Below are positions 1 to 8,265 of a DNA stretch of 64,000 nt, piece after piece (position 1 is the first letter of the stretch; each line of letters begins with the position of its first letter). Below the pieces are notes generated by a model. The model saw only the letters and a program-made list of their open reading frames with translations, did no database searches and was not told the DNA's origin. The DNA is from JAUWGC01 sp963753055 (GTDB lineage Bacteria; Bacteroidota; Bacteroidia; Bacteroidales; B18-G4). Made by a program: the position numbers and the translations under genes. The stretch covers positions 248,001 through 312,000 of the forward strand of contig CAVWAP010000004.1 of NCBI GenBank assembly GCA_963753055.1. The letters run 5' to 3'.

Positions 1-817
1 TTGTAAGTATGGTAATTTCATAACCGAACAAACTAATGCTCCCAAGGACCCAGACCACCGTCAGGGACATGATCAGCAACGGGAAGAAGACAGCCCTGGC
101 AGACCGGAAAAAGATAAATAATATTAATGCTGCAATGCCGGCTGCAAGGAAGACGAAGAATAAAAGTTCATCCTGGAGAGTCTTAGCTGTAACAGTACGG
201 ATATAAGGTAATCCTGAGTAATATAATTCTGTATCCAGCTTCGCCGAACAAGCCTGTGCCGCTTGCTTGATGTCTGCTATCATTTGAACCCGGTCTTTGG
301 AATTCAGAATTTCCTGGTCCAGGGTGATCATCATCAAAGTGGCATTGGTCTCTTTATTGTAAAGGAACTCCTCATAAAATGGAAGGCTTTTAATGATACC
401 TGCAATACTGTCAAGCTCCTCCTGCGTTTCTGGTCTTCTTGTTATTACAGGAAGGAAATTAATCTTAGAGCTATCGTTTTCCTTCAGGTAATAGATCTTG
501 GCTAAAGAAAGGACTTCCTCGATACCTTCAATCTCTTTGATCTTATAGGTTAGATCATACCAGGCATTAAACTTATCTAAACTATAAAGATCATCTTCCT
601 GTATCCCAATAAACATTACTGAACCATCCTGCCCAAACTTTTCCTTGAATAGTTCATACTCAATACTTGTGGAATCAGAAGCAGGTAGCATCCTGGCCAT
701 GGTATAGGAGATTTTTACCTGGCTGGCCATGTATGCCATGAATCCGGTGAGTAAAAATATAGCGATCAGGTTACCTAACCTGTTACGCAGAATATGCCTT
801 ACTAAATAGGTCCACAT
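1..817 (-). CDS. RND/MMPL-family transporter, N-terminal part (runs off the window)
   Basis: The reverse strand is open from an ATG at 817 to the window edge, giving about 272 residues with no stop. The protein starts MWTYLVRHILRNR, followed by one hydrophobic helix (about residues 13-30), then a soluble periplasmic-type stretch, then further helices near the truncated end. This is the usual layout of the first half of RND-superfamily exporters of the MMPL/HAE3 type, which act in the inner membrane using the proton gradient. The substrate cannot be read from this fragment. A possible -7 element on the minus strand (TATTTTTG, 865-872) lies about 50 bases upstream. The gene diverges from the secreted protein gene at 973. 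Family call is by pattern; the C-terminal half lies outside. Confidence 0.75.
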   Translation of the reverse strand, partial: MWTYLVRHILRNRLGNLIAIFLLTGFMAYMASQVKISYTMARMLPASDSTSIEYELFKEKFGQDGSVMFIGIQEDDLYSLDKFNAWYDLTYKIKEIEGIEEVLSLAKIYYLKENDSSKINFLPVITRRPETQEELDSIAGIIKSLPFYEEFLYNKETNATLMMITLDQEILNSKDRVQMIADIKQAAQACSAKLDTELYYSGLPYIRTVTAKTLQDELLFFVFLAAGIAALILFIFFRSARAVFFPLLIMSLTVVWVLGSISLFGYEITILT

Positions 818-972
818 TGGTTACTACTTGGGAAATATACTATCTGCCTGCTAGCTTATACCTGCAAAAATAAGCCAATAATAATAAAATAACGAATACT
901 TGTGTATGAACTTCAATTAAAGTGGTAATTGAGCCCCAAAAAGTACTAATTTTATTGTTCAATCCTCAATTT

Positions 973-2082
973 ATGAAAAGCTTACTTATAGTCTTTTTGA
1001 TCGTTCCGGTTATGGCTTTCGCCCAGACACCCAAGAAGTTGATTAAAGCGGGGGAGTACGACCAGGCAATAGACCTGCTGATCCAGTCACTGGAGAAAAA
1101 TAGCAAGAACAGAAAAAATATCAGCTTATTGGAAGAAGCATTCCTGAAAGTCAATACACAGGACAATGATAGCATTGTCTCATATAAAATGTCAGGGATG
1201 CCTGAGATATGGGGCAAGGTTTACAATCTGTATTTTCGGCTTGATCTGCGGCAATCAAAGGTACGTAGTCTTCCGGCCAACGTTGTTCAAAGTATTGATT
1301 ATGAATGGAAGGACTATACCATGGACCTGGAAACGGCCAGAAGCAAGGCTGCAGCCTTTTATTATGCCCATGCAATACGCTTACTGGATAAAAGTGGGAG
1401 GGAGAATGCCAGAAGAGCCTACAGGGAATTATGGCTGATAACCCGGCTGTACGATACCTACAAGGATACGGATAAGCTAATGCGATATGCGTTGATCAAA
1501 GATTGCGGAAGCCTGCCCGTCAAAGTGGTCAACCGCACTGGTAGCGAATTGCCGCCATCATTGCCCGAAAATGTTGTGAAAATGCGCCTCAGCCCTATTG
1601 AAAAGGCATATTTAGATTATACACTTAAACCAATCTCCGGCTGGAAATACGAATATACCATCAGTATCTTTATTGATAGGGTATTAATAACCCCGGATCA
1701 AACAGATAAATCAAAAGAATCCTATACCAAGGAAGTACAGGTTGAATCAGCATTCTTTGATTCAGTCACCGAAACAGTCTCCTGTGACATATTTGAGGTT
1801 AAACAGCATAAAGCTGCGGAGATTATTTGTACTGTATACTTTATTGATAACAATACGGGAAAAGCGGTTTATAAAACACCTGTCAGGGCCAAGACAGTGT
1901 TTGACCATACCAGCTACTATGTCAAGGGAGATTTACGCGCCTGTCCTGCTGAACTTGAGAAAAAGGTTAACTCCGGGGATAAGCCCTTCCCTGTTGAAGA
2001 ATCCATGGTTGAGAAAGCTACATTAAGGCTTGCCGATATGATCAAAGATATTATTTGGGATAAGGATTATGTCTATAAATGA
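973..2082 (+). CDS. Hypothetical secreted protein with N-terminal TPR-like repeat
   Basis: A 370-residue protein. I chose the ATG at 973 rather than the upstream in-frame start at 922, because 973 gives a clean signal peptide (MKSLLIVFLIVPVMAFAQ) with cleavage near residue 18. The mature N-terminus (KKLIKAGEYDQAIDLLIQS) reads like a TPR helix pair; the rest is not a family I recognise. It is probably periplasmic or on the outer membrane. Its end overlaps the next gene by 14 bases, so the two are probably co-transcribed and translationally coupled. No function is assigned. Confidence 0.7.
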   Translation: MKSLLIVFLIVPVMAFAQTPKKLIKAGEYDQAIDLLIQSLEKNSKNRKNISLLEEAFLKVNTQDNDSIVSYKMSGMPEIWGKVYNLYFRLDLRQSKVRSLPANVVQSIDYEWKDYTMDLETARSKAAAFYYAHAIRLLDKSGRENARRAYRELWLITRLYDTYKDTDKLMRYALIKDCGSLPVKVVNRTGSELPPSLPENVVKMRLSPIEKAYLDYTLKPISGWKYEYTISIFIDRVLITPDQTDKSKESYTKEVQVESAFFDSVTETVSCDIFEVKQHKAAEIICTVYFIDNNTGKAVYKTPVRAKTVFDHTSYYVKGDLRACPAELEKKVNSGDKPFPVEESMVEKATLRLADMIKDIIWDKDYVYK

Positions 2083-3025
2083 GAGAAAAATACTCATAAC
2101 AGAGCAGGTTCACGAAGTCCTGGTATCAGGATTACAGGAACTTGGTTATAAGATTGACTTTCTCCCGGATCATAGTCATGATGAGCTTAAGGACATAATG
2201 GATGATTATTTCGGTGTTATAACCAGGAGCAGGATCAAGCTTGATAAAGACTTACTGAGCGCTGCAAGTAACCTGAAGTTTATTGGAAGGGTAGGGGCCG
2301 GGATGGAAAGTATTGATGTTGACTATGCGGAGCAGAAAGGTATCAGGTGCCTGAATTCCCCTGAAGGGAGCAGGGATGCAGTAGGTGAGCATGCGGTTGG
2401 TATGTTGTTATCCCTGGTTAATAATATAAACAGTGCAGATCAGGAAGTAAGGAAAGGGGTCTGGCGCAGGGAAGCAAACCGTGGCCTTGAGATCAAAGAT
2501 AAGACTATCGGCATCATAGGATATGGTAATATGGGCAGTGCTTTTGCTGAAAAGCTTTCAGGATTCCAGGTGAATGTTATTGCTTACGACAAATATAAAT
2601 TCCAATATTCCGATCAATATGTCACCGAAGCTGAAATGCAGACTATTTATGAGGAAACTGATATCCTGAGCCTGCATGTTCCCCTCACTGACGAAACTAA
2701 ATTCCTTGTTAATAATCAATATTTAAATCACTTTAGCAAACCTATAATTCTTATTAATACAGCACGTGGCCCGGTTGTCAACACAGCTGACCTGGTACTA
2801 AATATGAAATCAGGAATAGTCCTGGGCGCAGCACTCGATGTGCTAGAGTACGAAAAGTTTTCATTCGAAAACCTTGAATCAAAAAATCTCCCGGAACCCA
2901 TGCAATACCTGGTCAGCTCCAACAAGGTAGTCTTTTCTCCACATGTTGCCGGATGGACCGCCGAGTCGCAGGTGAAACTGGCTGAGGTTTTGTTAGATAA
3001 AATCAAGAAGGAATTTGATTTGTGA
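2069..3025 (+). CDS. D-isomer 2-hydroxyacid dehydrogenase (phosphoglycerate dehydrogenase-like)
   Basis: 318 residues, the normal size for NAD-dependent D-2-hydroxyacid dehydrogenases that lack the C-terminal ACT domain. The Rossmann motif GYGNMG is near residue 152. The substrate-binding stretch GRVGAGMESIDV is near residue 75, the catalytic-Arg region NTARGPVVN near residue 230, and the catalytic His in SPHVAGWT near residue 290. The likely reaction is oxidation of 3-phosphoglycerate to 3-phosphohydroxypyruvate (serine synthesis), but related enzymes act on glyoxylate, hydroxypyruvate or lactate and the sequence does not decide between them. It starts inside the end of the upstream secreted protein gene, which is an odd partner for a cytoplasmic enzyme. 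Confidence 0.85.
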   Translation: MSINERKILITEQVHEVLVSGLQELGYKIDFLPDHSHDELKDIMDDYFGVITRSRIKLDKDLLSAASNLKFIGRVGAGMESIDVDYAEQKGIRCLNSPEGSRDAVGEHAVGMLLSLVNNINSADQEVRKGVWRREANRGLEIKDKTIGIIGYGNMGSAFAEKLSGFQVNVIAYDKYKFQYSDQYVTEAEMQTIYEETDILSLHVPLTDETKFLVNNQYLNHFSKPIILINTARGPVVNTADLVLNMKSGIVLGAALDVLEYEKFSFENLESKNLPEPMQYLVSSNKVVFSPHVAGWTAESQVKLAEVLLDKIKKEFDL

Positions 3026-3077
3026 AAAAAAATACCAATTTTTGCAGACCGTTTAATATCTCAATATCTATATATTA

Positions 3078-4310
3078 ATGAAGCAGAAACATAAATTATT
3101 CGAAGGACAAACACTGGCTATTCTTACTGGTGGGGGTGATACTCCTGCGATAAATTCAAGTATTGAAACTGTTCGAAACAGGGCCTCTTTACTGGGATTC
3201 AAAGTATATGGAATAAGATATGGCTGGAAGGGATTGCTGGGTGATGGTGATGTGGTCGACCTTACAAATCAACCATACAATGCGTGGTATGGTGGGACAG
3301 CTCTGCGTTCAAGCAGAACGAATCCTTTTCCATCCAAGAAAAACCCGGAAAGCAGGGTCTCGCAAGTGTTAAAGAATCTGGACAGGTATAAAATCGATGT
3401 CCTGGTAACTATTGGAGGAGATGATACCAATGGTGCCGCCAAGCGTCTTTATGAGACAGAGGGTATTCCTGTGATCGGCTTCCCTAAAACTATCGATAAT
3501 GATCTTAGGACCAGGACAATACACCACTATAAAGGGAAAGAAATAGAAGCAGTACTTTGCCCGGGTTTCCCATCTGCTGCCAAAGCGATCGCAGAATTTA
3601 CCGCCAGCCTTAAAACAACAGCCGAGTCCCACTCAAGAATCATCATTTTGGAAGTGATGGGCAGGGATGCTGGTTGGCTGACCGGAACTGCCTTATTTGG
3701 AGGTGCTAAGTTAGGCCTGGTACCTGAGTTTGAAATGACCAGGGAAAGAAAAGAGGTTTTCTTCGAGAAGGTAAAGGAAACTTATTTGTCATCTCCTAAA
3801 AGGTCACTGATTATTCCTGTCTCAGAAGGTGTTAGATGGTATGATGAAAGTAAAGATAAGGTTGATGTTGTTTATGCTTCATCAGAATTGGATGAATATG
3901 GCCATCCCAGGTTTGGAGGCATCAGCGGCATCATAGCTTCCGAAATATCCAGCCGCCTGAAGATTGAAGCCCGTGCACAGATCACTGGCTACTATGCTCG
4001 TTCGGGTGTATGCAGGCGCTATGATCGCAGGTTAACAAGTACCCTGGCTGATAAAGTAGTCGATCTTTTACTCAGGGAAGAGTTTGGGCAGATGCCTGTA
4101 TTGAATAAAATTGTACCATATGCCGAATTAGAGGAATTTAACGCATCTTCGATCGACATGGGACAAATCGGGAATAAACCATTGCCAGATGAGTACTATG
4201 ATGTGCAGAACTTTAGCTTTGATGAAAGCTATATCGATTTCCTTTCAAAGATCCTTAAGTATATGCGTTATGAAGATTTTGAATACGATTTCCCAGTCGT
4301 AATTCCCTAA
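3078..4310 (+). CDS. 6-phosphofructokinase, PPi-dependent type
   Basis: 410 residues, phosphofructokinase family, phosphorylating fructose 6-phosphate to the 1,6-bisphosphate in glycolysis. The N-terminal phosphoryl-donor loop is GGGDTPAIN. Two positions mark the donor. The motif is GGDDT (residues 113-117) rather than GGDGS, and PKTIDND (136-142) rather than PGTIDND. In this family Asp and Lys at those positions go with pyrophosphate use and Gly with ATP use. The enzyme is therefore probably reversible and PPi-linked, which suits an energy-limited anaerobe. MGRDAGW (near residue 195) contributes to the sugar-phosphate site. It is followed by a good terminator at 4335, so it likely ends a transcription unit. 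Confidence 0.93.
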   Translation: MKQKHKLFEGQTLAILTGGGDTPAINSSIETVRNRASLLGFKVYGIRYGWKGLLGDGDVVDLTNQPYNAWYGGTALRSSRTNPFPSKKNPESRVSQVLKNLDRYKIDVLVTIGGDDTNGAAKRLYETEGIPVIGFPKTIDNDLRTRTIHHYKGKEIEAVLCPGFPSAAKAIAEFTASLKTTAESHSRIIILEVMGRDAGWLTGTALFGGAKLGLVPEFEMTRERKEVFFEKVKETYLSSPKRSLIIPVSEGVRWYDESKDKVDVVYASSELDEYGHPRFGGISGIIASEISSRLKIEARAQITGYYARSGVCRRYDRRLTSTLADKVVDLLLREEFGQMPVLNKIVPYAELEEFNASSIDMGQIGNKPLPDEYYDVQNFSFDESYIDFLSKILKYMRYEDFEYDFPVVIP

Positions 4311-4334
4311 TAAAGAAACACTTAAAAATTATTT

Positions 4335-4370
4335 TACCCATTCTTTTGATTAAGGATGGGTATATTTTTC
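4335..4370 (+). terminator. Rho-independent terminator after the phosphofructokinase gene
   Basis: An inverted repeat (TACCCAT ... ATGGGTA with an A/T-rich loop) is followed by ATATTTTT. It lies 25 bases after the phosphofructokinase stop and before the secreted lamin-tail gene. Confidence 0.6.
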
Positions 4371-4417
4371 ATTTCAGGGTATTAACCTATTAGGAGACAT
4401 TATTAATACCTATTGAA

Positions 4418-6526
4418 ATGAAAAAACTAGTTATTTATGTATTGATCGTACTTGGAGGGGGTATTCCCCTTCACCCTTCACCCCTCACTCTTCACCGGTA
4501 CCCTGCTCCGCAAGTGTTTGGAGATTCTGCAACACCTCAGCTGTTATTGTCGGAGCTTGCAGATCCCTCTGACACATGGCAGGCACGCTTCGTGGAGATC
4601 TATAATCCCGGCCAGGATACTGTCTATTTCAGTGAAGAAACCTGGTATCTGTCTAAGCAATCTAATGGAGGATCCACCTGGGGGGATATATTACTGACAG
4701 GTGCTATTCCTCCGGGAGAATGCTATGTTGTTGCATACAGCACATCTGCTTTTAATACTGCTTATGGATTCGATCCTGATCAGTCATCAGGCAACATTAA
4801 TGGAAATGGTGATGATGGATATTTCCTTTTTCATGGAGGGGACCACGTATCTGGCAGCCTGGTTGATGCTTATGGCGTAATCGATCAGGATGGCACAGGT
4901 GAACCATGGGAATACCTGGATACAAAAGTAACAAGGAACTATGATAACATAAGTCCTTCTACAATATGGGATTCTTTGGGCTGGACAATACACCTGTCTG
5001 CAGGCACAACGGCTATGACCCCATCATGCCATCGTGATACAGTAACCTGGAATGGTTCGATTGATGATAATTGGGATAATGGAAGCAACTGGACCTTCCC
5101 TGTCACGCTGGGATTCATCCCGGATGCCTCTGATAATATACTGGTCCCAGCAGGCCTGTCCTCCTATCCAGGCATTACCAGTGAAGCATACTGCCATGAT
5201 ATCCTGCTGGAAGCCAACAATAGCAGCAACGCATCACTGCTTGGAATTGAATACCTGACTGTTAACGGAACCGGATCCATGCAACGGTTCATATCCGGGG
5301 GCACAAATACAAGAGATGACCCTGATGCTATTTATCATTTGTCCGGATCACCGGTAGATTCTATTCATGCGATTGATGTGTTCCCTGGCTCAGCTTATGT
5401 CAGGGAATGGGACGAGATCAACCAGGAATGGATCAATCTATCAGCAAATGATCTGCTGATTACAGGCAGAGGTTATTCAACATGGCTGGCAGAAGGCGAT
5501 ACTATTGTGACCTTTTCAGGAGATTTCAATGATGTAGATATTAGTCCTGCTCTAACATATACAACGGGTGGGACAATTAATCCTGACTATGATGGATATA
5601 ACCTGGTAAGCAATCCTTATCCTTCAGGACTGGATTGGGATGTCGGTTCCTGGGTAAAGAGTGACCTGGATGCTTCAATGGCAATATGGGATGGCAATGC
5701 AGGTAACTATCTATACTGGAATGGAACAGTCGGCGGGATAAGCGAAGGCATTATCCCACCATGCCAGGGATTCTTTGTCAGGGCAAATGATCAGTCTCCT
5801 GTCCTGACTATTCCTTTGGATGCCTGTGTTCATAGCAGCCTGGCTTTCTACGCGCCCGGCAATCTCAATGAAAGGACACTCGTACTGTCAGTCGAAGGAG
5901 GAGATTTTGAATACAGGGATGAAACATATATTGCTTTCAATGAATTTTGCACTCCAGGCATTGACACTCAATGGGATGCCATAAAAATTAATGGCCTTGG
6001 GAATGCTCCTCAATTATACTCCAGAAGTGATAATCACAAATTGGCTATTAACTACCTCCCTTTTGATCATATAACCAATGTACCAATTTACTTCTGTAAT
6101 GGATATGAAGGGGAGTTTTCTCTGCTGGCCGATGGCCTGGAAAGCTTCGGGCCTCAGACTGAAATATTGCTGAATGACTTGAAGCTGGGAACACAACATA
6201 AGCTCCGGCAGCATCCAGCTTACTCCTTTTATTATAATGTGAATGATGACCCAGAGAGGTTTATGCTCACATTTTCTGGCTTGACAGGCACACCCGATGA
6301 GATATATAATCCGGGAATAGAAGTATATACCCGGGATCATCATATCTGTGTGGATAACCCTGAATGTCAGGGCGATATATTCGTCTATAATATATTGGGC
6401 CAATTAATTGTCAGCCATACAATTACATCAGACCATACAGCAATTTCAGTTCCGGCCGGCTCTTTATATATCCTTAAGGTTTCTATGCCGGGGTATAAAT
6501 CAATACATAAAATATTTATCCAATAA
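4418..6526 (+). CDS. Secreted lamin-tail-domain protein with T9SS C-terminal sorting domain
   Basis: 702 residues. The N-terminal hydrophobic segment (MKKLVIYVLIVLGG) leads into a lamin-tail-like domain (about 40-200: LLLSELADPSDTW, FVEIYNPG), then beta-rich repeats. The last 80-90 residues read as a type IX secretion sorting domain (DIFVYNILGQLIVSHTI ... LYILKVSMPGYKSIHKIFI). It should cross the inner membrane by Sec and the outer membrane by the T9SS, ending at the cell surface or outside. The N-terminal region is odd: a TTCACCC-type tandem repeat has entered the codons after the hydrophobic core, so the cleavage site is displaced or altered. The lamin-tail start is shared with the protein at 11690. 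Confidence 0.8.
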   Translation: MKKLVIYVLIVLGGGIPLHPSPLTLHRYPAPQVFGDSATPQLLLSELADPSDTWQARFVEIYNPGQDTVYFSEETWYLSKQSNGGSTWGDILLTGAIPPGECYVVAYSTSAFNTAYGFDPDQSSGNINGNGDDGYFLFHGGDHVSGSLVDAYGVIDQDGTGEPWEYLDTKVTRNYDNISPSTIWDSLGWTIHLSAGTTAMTPSCHRDTVTWNGSIDDNWDNGSNWTFPVTLGFIPDASDNILVPAGLSSYPGITSEAYCHDILLEANNSSNASLLGIEYLTVNGTGSMQRFISGGTNTRDDPDAIYHLSGSPVDSIHAIDVFPGSAYVREWDEINQEWINLSANDLLITGRGYSTWLAEGDTIVTFSGDFNDVDISPALTYTTGGTINPDYDGYNLVSNPYPSGLDWDVGSWVKSDLDASMAIWDGNAGNYLYWNGTVGGISEGIIPPCQGFFVRANDQSPVLTIPLDACVHSSLAFYAPGNLNERTLVLSVEGGDFEYRDETYIAFNEFCTPGIDTQWDAIKINGLGNAPQLYSRSDNHKLAINYLPFDHITNVPIYFCNGYEGEFSLLADGLESFGPQTEILLNDLKLGTQHKLRQHPAYSFYYNVNDDPERFMLTFSGLTGTPDEIYNPGIEVYTRDHHICVDNPECQGDIFVYNILGQLIVSHTITSDHTAISVPAGSLYILKVSMPGYKSIHKIFIQ
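4468..4496 (+). repeat. Degenerate TTCACCC short tandem repeat inside a signal-peptide region
   Basis: Four imperfect copies of a TTCACCC-like heptamer lie within the first 30 codons of the lamin-tail protein gene. They encode the Pro/His/Leu-rich run after its hydrophobic core. Confidence 0.6.
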
Positions 6527-6539
6527 AATCTGATGACTG

Positions 6540-6761
6540 ATGAAAAGACTATACAGTATTATATTATCTGTAAGTATGCTAGCCTTACTTCACATACCTG
6601 AATTCATTCTCGGACAACCCGACCCGGGCAATAACGGTGGAGGAGGACCGCTTGGTGGGGGTGCACCCATTGGAGGTGGACTTGGGATATTGCTTGCTCT
6701 GGGAATTGGATATGGATTAAAAAGATTGTGGGAAACACATAAAAGAGGTTTGAATGAATAA
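6540..6761 (+). CDS. Small Gly-rich protein with PID-CTERM-like sorting tail
   Basis: 73 residues. An N-terminal signal peptide (to about residue 25, ending FILGQ) is followed by a Gly/Pro-rich linker (DPGNNGGGGPLGGGAP). A C-terminal hydrophobic helix starting PIGGGLGILLALGIGYG ends in basic residues KRLWETHKR. This signal, linker, helix, basic-tail layout matches the tiny Bacteroidota proteins described as having a PID-CTERM sorting domain; here the usual Asp of the PID signature is Gly. The product is probably a surface or membrane peptide of unknown role. It lies 13 bases behind the T9SS lamin-tail gene, so both are probably in one transcript. No partner sortase is visible in the window. 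Confidence 0.7.
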   Translation: MKRLYSIILSVSMLALLHIPEFILGQPDPGNNGGGGPLGGGAPIGGGLGILLALGIGYGLKRLWETHKRGLNE

Positions 6762-6765
6762 AATG

Positions 6766-6885
6766 ATGTTCCATGTTCCATGTTCAATGTTCCATGTTCC
6801 AAGTATTTGGCGCTGCATCGTCCTAAAAAAAGTTTACAGTTTTTACAAATGGCGCATGGTCCATGGTACATTGAACATGGAACAT
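6766..6885. repeat. Five tandem ATGTTCC heptamers plus an inverted partner
   Basis: Five head-to-tail copies of ATGTTCC (one reading ATGTTCA) fill 6766-6800. A 21-base inverted counterpart (GGAACAT units) lies at 6865-6885 and matches 6773-6793 at 20 of 21 positions, so the whole can fold into a long hairpin. It sits between convergent genes and may also act in termination. Confidence 0.75.
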
Positions 6886-6895
6886 GTATTATGTA

Positions 6896-8188
6896 TTAGG
6901 TGTTTACCACAAACTGAACAGTACTCCGGCTCCTCTGTTCCAATAATACCTTCTTTCCCGCAATCATCTTCTTGATGGCATCGGTCGTATAATGCCGGAT
7001 GGTGACCAGGGTTAGTTTCTTGTTGAAGCGGATATAATAACGTTCCTGTAACTCCTTGATAATCTTTTCAATATTATCAAAGTTATCAACACAAACAGAA
7101 AAGCTGATCGCAGATGTCTGCATCAGGTTAAGCCTGACATTGTATTTGATAAAGATCCCGAAAAGATAATGCAGAATCTCTTCTGCTATAAAAGAGTGAT
7201 CCTTTGGTGTGAATGAGATAAGGACCTGATCATCTTTGATGATATAAGAGGGTATCCTGGTGTCCTGAACCGTTTCTTTGGATATCAGTGAGCCATTATC
7301 AGCAGGTGATTTGAAGGACTTGATCTTTAAAGGAATGGCCTTGTTTTGTAAGGGTTTGATAGTCTTTGGATGAATCACCTTTGCTCCATAATAAGAAAGC
7401 TCAATGGCTTCTCCGTAAGAGATATGGTCAAGCTTTGTAGTCGTTTTAAAATCATTGGGATCGGCATTCATCAAACCAGGAACATCCTTCCAAAAAACAA
7501 CCTCAACAGCATCAAGTGCATAGGCAAAGATAGATGCAGTATAATCGGATCCTTCCCTGCCCAGGGTCACCGACTTTGCATCTTCGTTTCCGGCAATAAA
7601 TCCCTGTGTTAAGAAATGAGTTTTTGAAGCTAAAACAGGCCTGACAACTTCATTAATAACCGGACGGGTCCATTCCCAGTCAACTTTGCCTTCACGATAA
7701 GAATCATCAGTCTTGATCAGCTGTCTGACATCATGCCACTTGTTGGCAATTCCAACTTCATTCAGGTAGAAGCTCACTATGGTTGTAGAAAAGAGCTCTC
7801 CATAAGGAACAATCTGGTCGTAAATGAAATCATAAGTTTTTCCCTTCCCGAAGACTTTGTCCCTGCCTTTGCTGATAAGGTTTTCCAGTTCCCTGATCAG
7901 GCCATCCAAAGTTTTGTAAACAGGGTGCTTCCTATCCCCGAAGAGTGCCCCGGCAGTCTCAATATGGAAAGAAGTGATGTCTTTTAGTTTTTGAGCTGCA
8001 TCCGGCTTGTTATGATAAAAGGCTTCAACCAGGGATTCCAGTTTATTGGTAGTCTTATCCATGGCCGACAGGATAACTACAATACCTTCATTGTTATATT
8101 GAGATAGAATAAGAGGAATGTTCCTGACAGCTTCAGCATCTTTAACAGATGCCCCACCAAACTTAAAAACCTTGATGTTTGAATTCAT
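6896..8188 (-). CDS. lysC: Aspartate kinase, monofunctional, with C-terminal ACT region
   Basis: 430 residues. It catalyses ATP-dependent phosphorylation of L-aspartate, the first step towards lysine, threonine, methionine and diaminopimelate. The amino-acid kinase start FKFGGASVK is at residues 8-16. The aspartate-binding stretch TLGREGSDYTA lies near residue 210, and the region YGAKVIHPKTI near residue 270. The last 120 residues form the regulatory ACT portion (MQTSAISFSVCVDN), so feedback by an end-product amino acid is expected. It is not fused to homoserine dehydrogenase. It diverges from mfd with 77 bases between the starts. Confidence 0.92.
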   Translation of the reverse strand: MNSNIKVFKFGGASVKDAEAVRNIPLILSQYNNEGIVVILSAMDKTTNKLESLVEAFYHNKPDAAQKLKDITSFHIETAGALFGDRKHPVYKTLDGLIRELENLISKGRDKVFGKGKTYDFIYDQIVPYGELFSTTIVSFYLNEVGIANKWHDVRQLIKTDDSYREGKVDWEWTRPVINEVVRPVLASKTHFLTQGFIAGNEDAKSVTLGREGSDYTASIFAYALDAVEVVFWKDVPGLMNADPNDFKTTTKLDHISYGEAIELSYYGAKVIHPKTIKPLQNKAIPLKIKSFKSPADNGSLISKETVQDTRIPSYIIKDDQVLISFTPKDHSFIAEEILHYLFGIFIKYNVRLNLMQTSAISFSVCVDNFDNIEKIIKELQERYYIRFNKKLTLVTIRHYTTDAIKKMIAGKKVLLEQRSRSTVQFVVNT

Positions 8189-8265
8189 GTTGTTACTTCA
8201 GCTAGGACAAAAATAATACTTTTGCATTAGTTTTTAGATAGCAAAGCGAGCATGTACCAATCAAT

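Noticed and set aside
922..972. Upstream in-frame start of the TPR-like protein at 922
   Set aside because: The extra 17 residues precede a complete signal peptide starting at 973 and are not signal-like.
6766..6885. CRISPR or coding sequence in the ATGTTCC repeat
   Set aside because: Contiguous heptamers without spacers; the open frame across them is short and repetitive.
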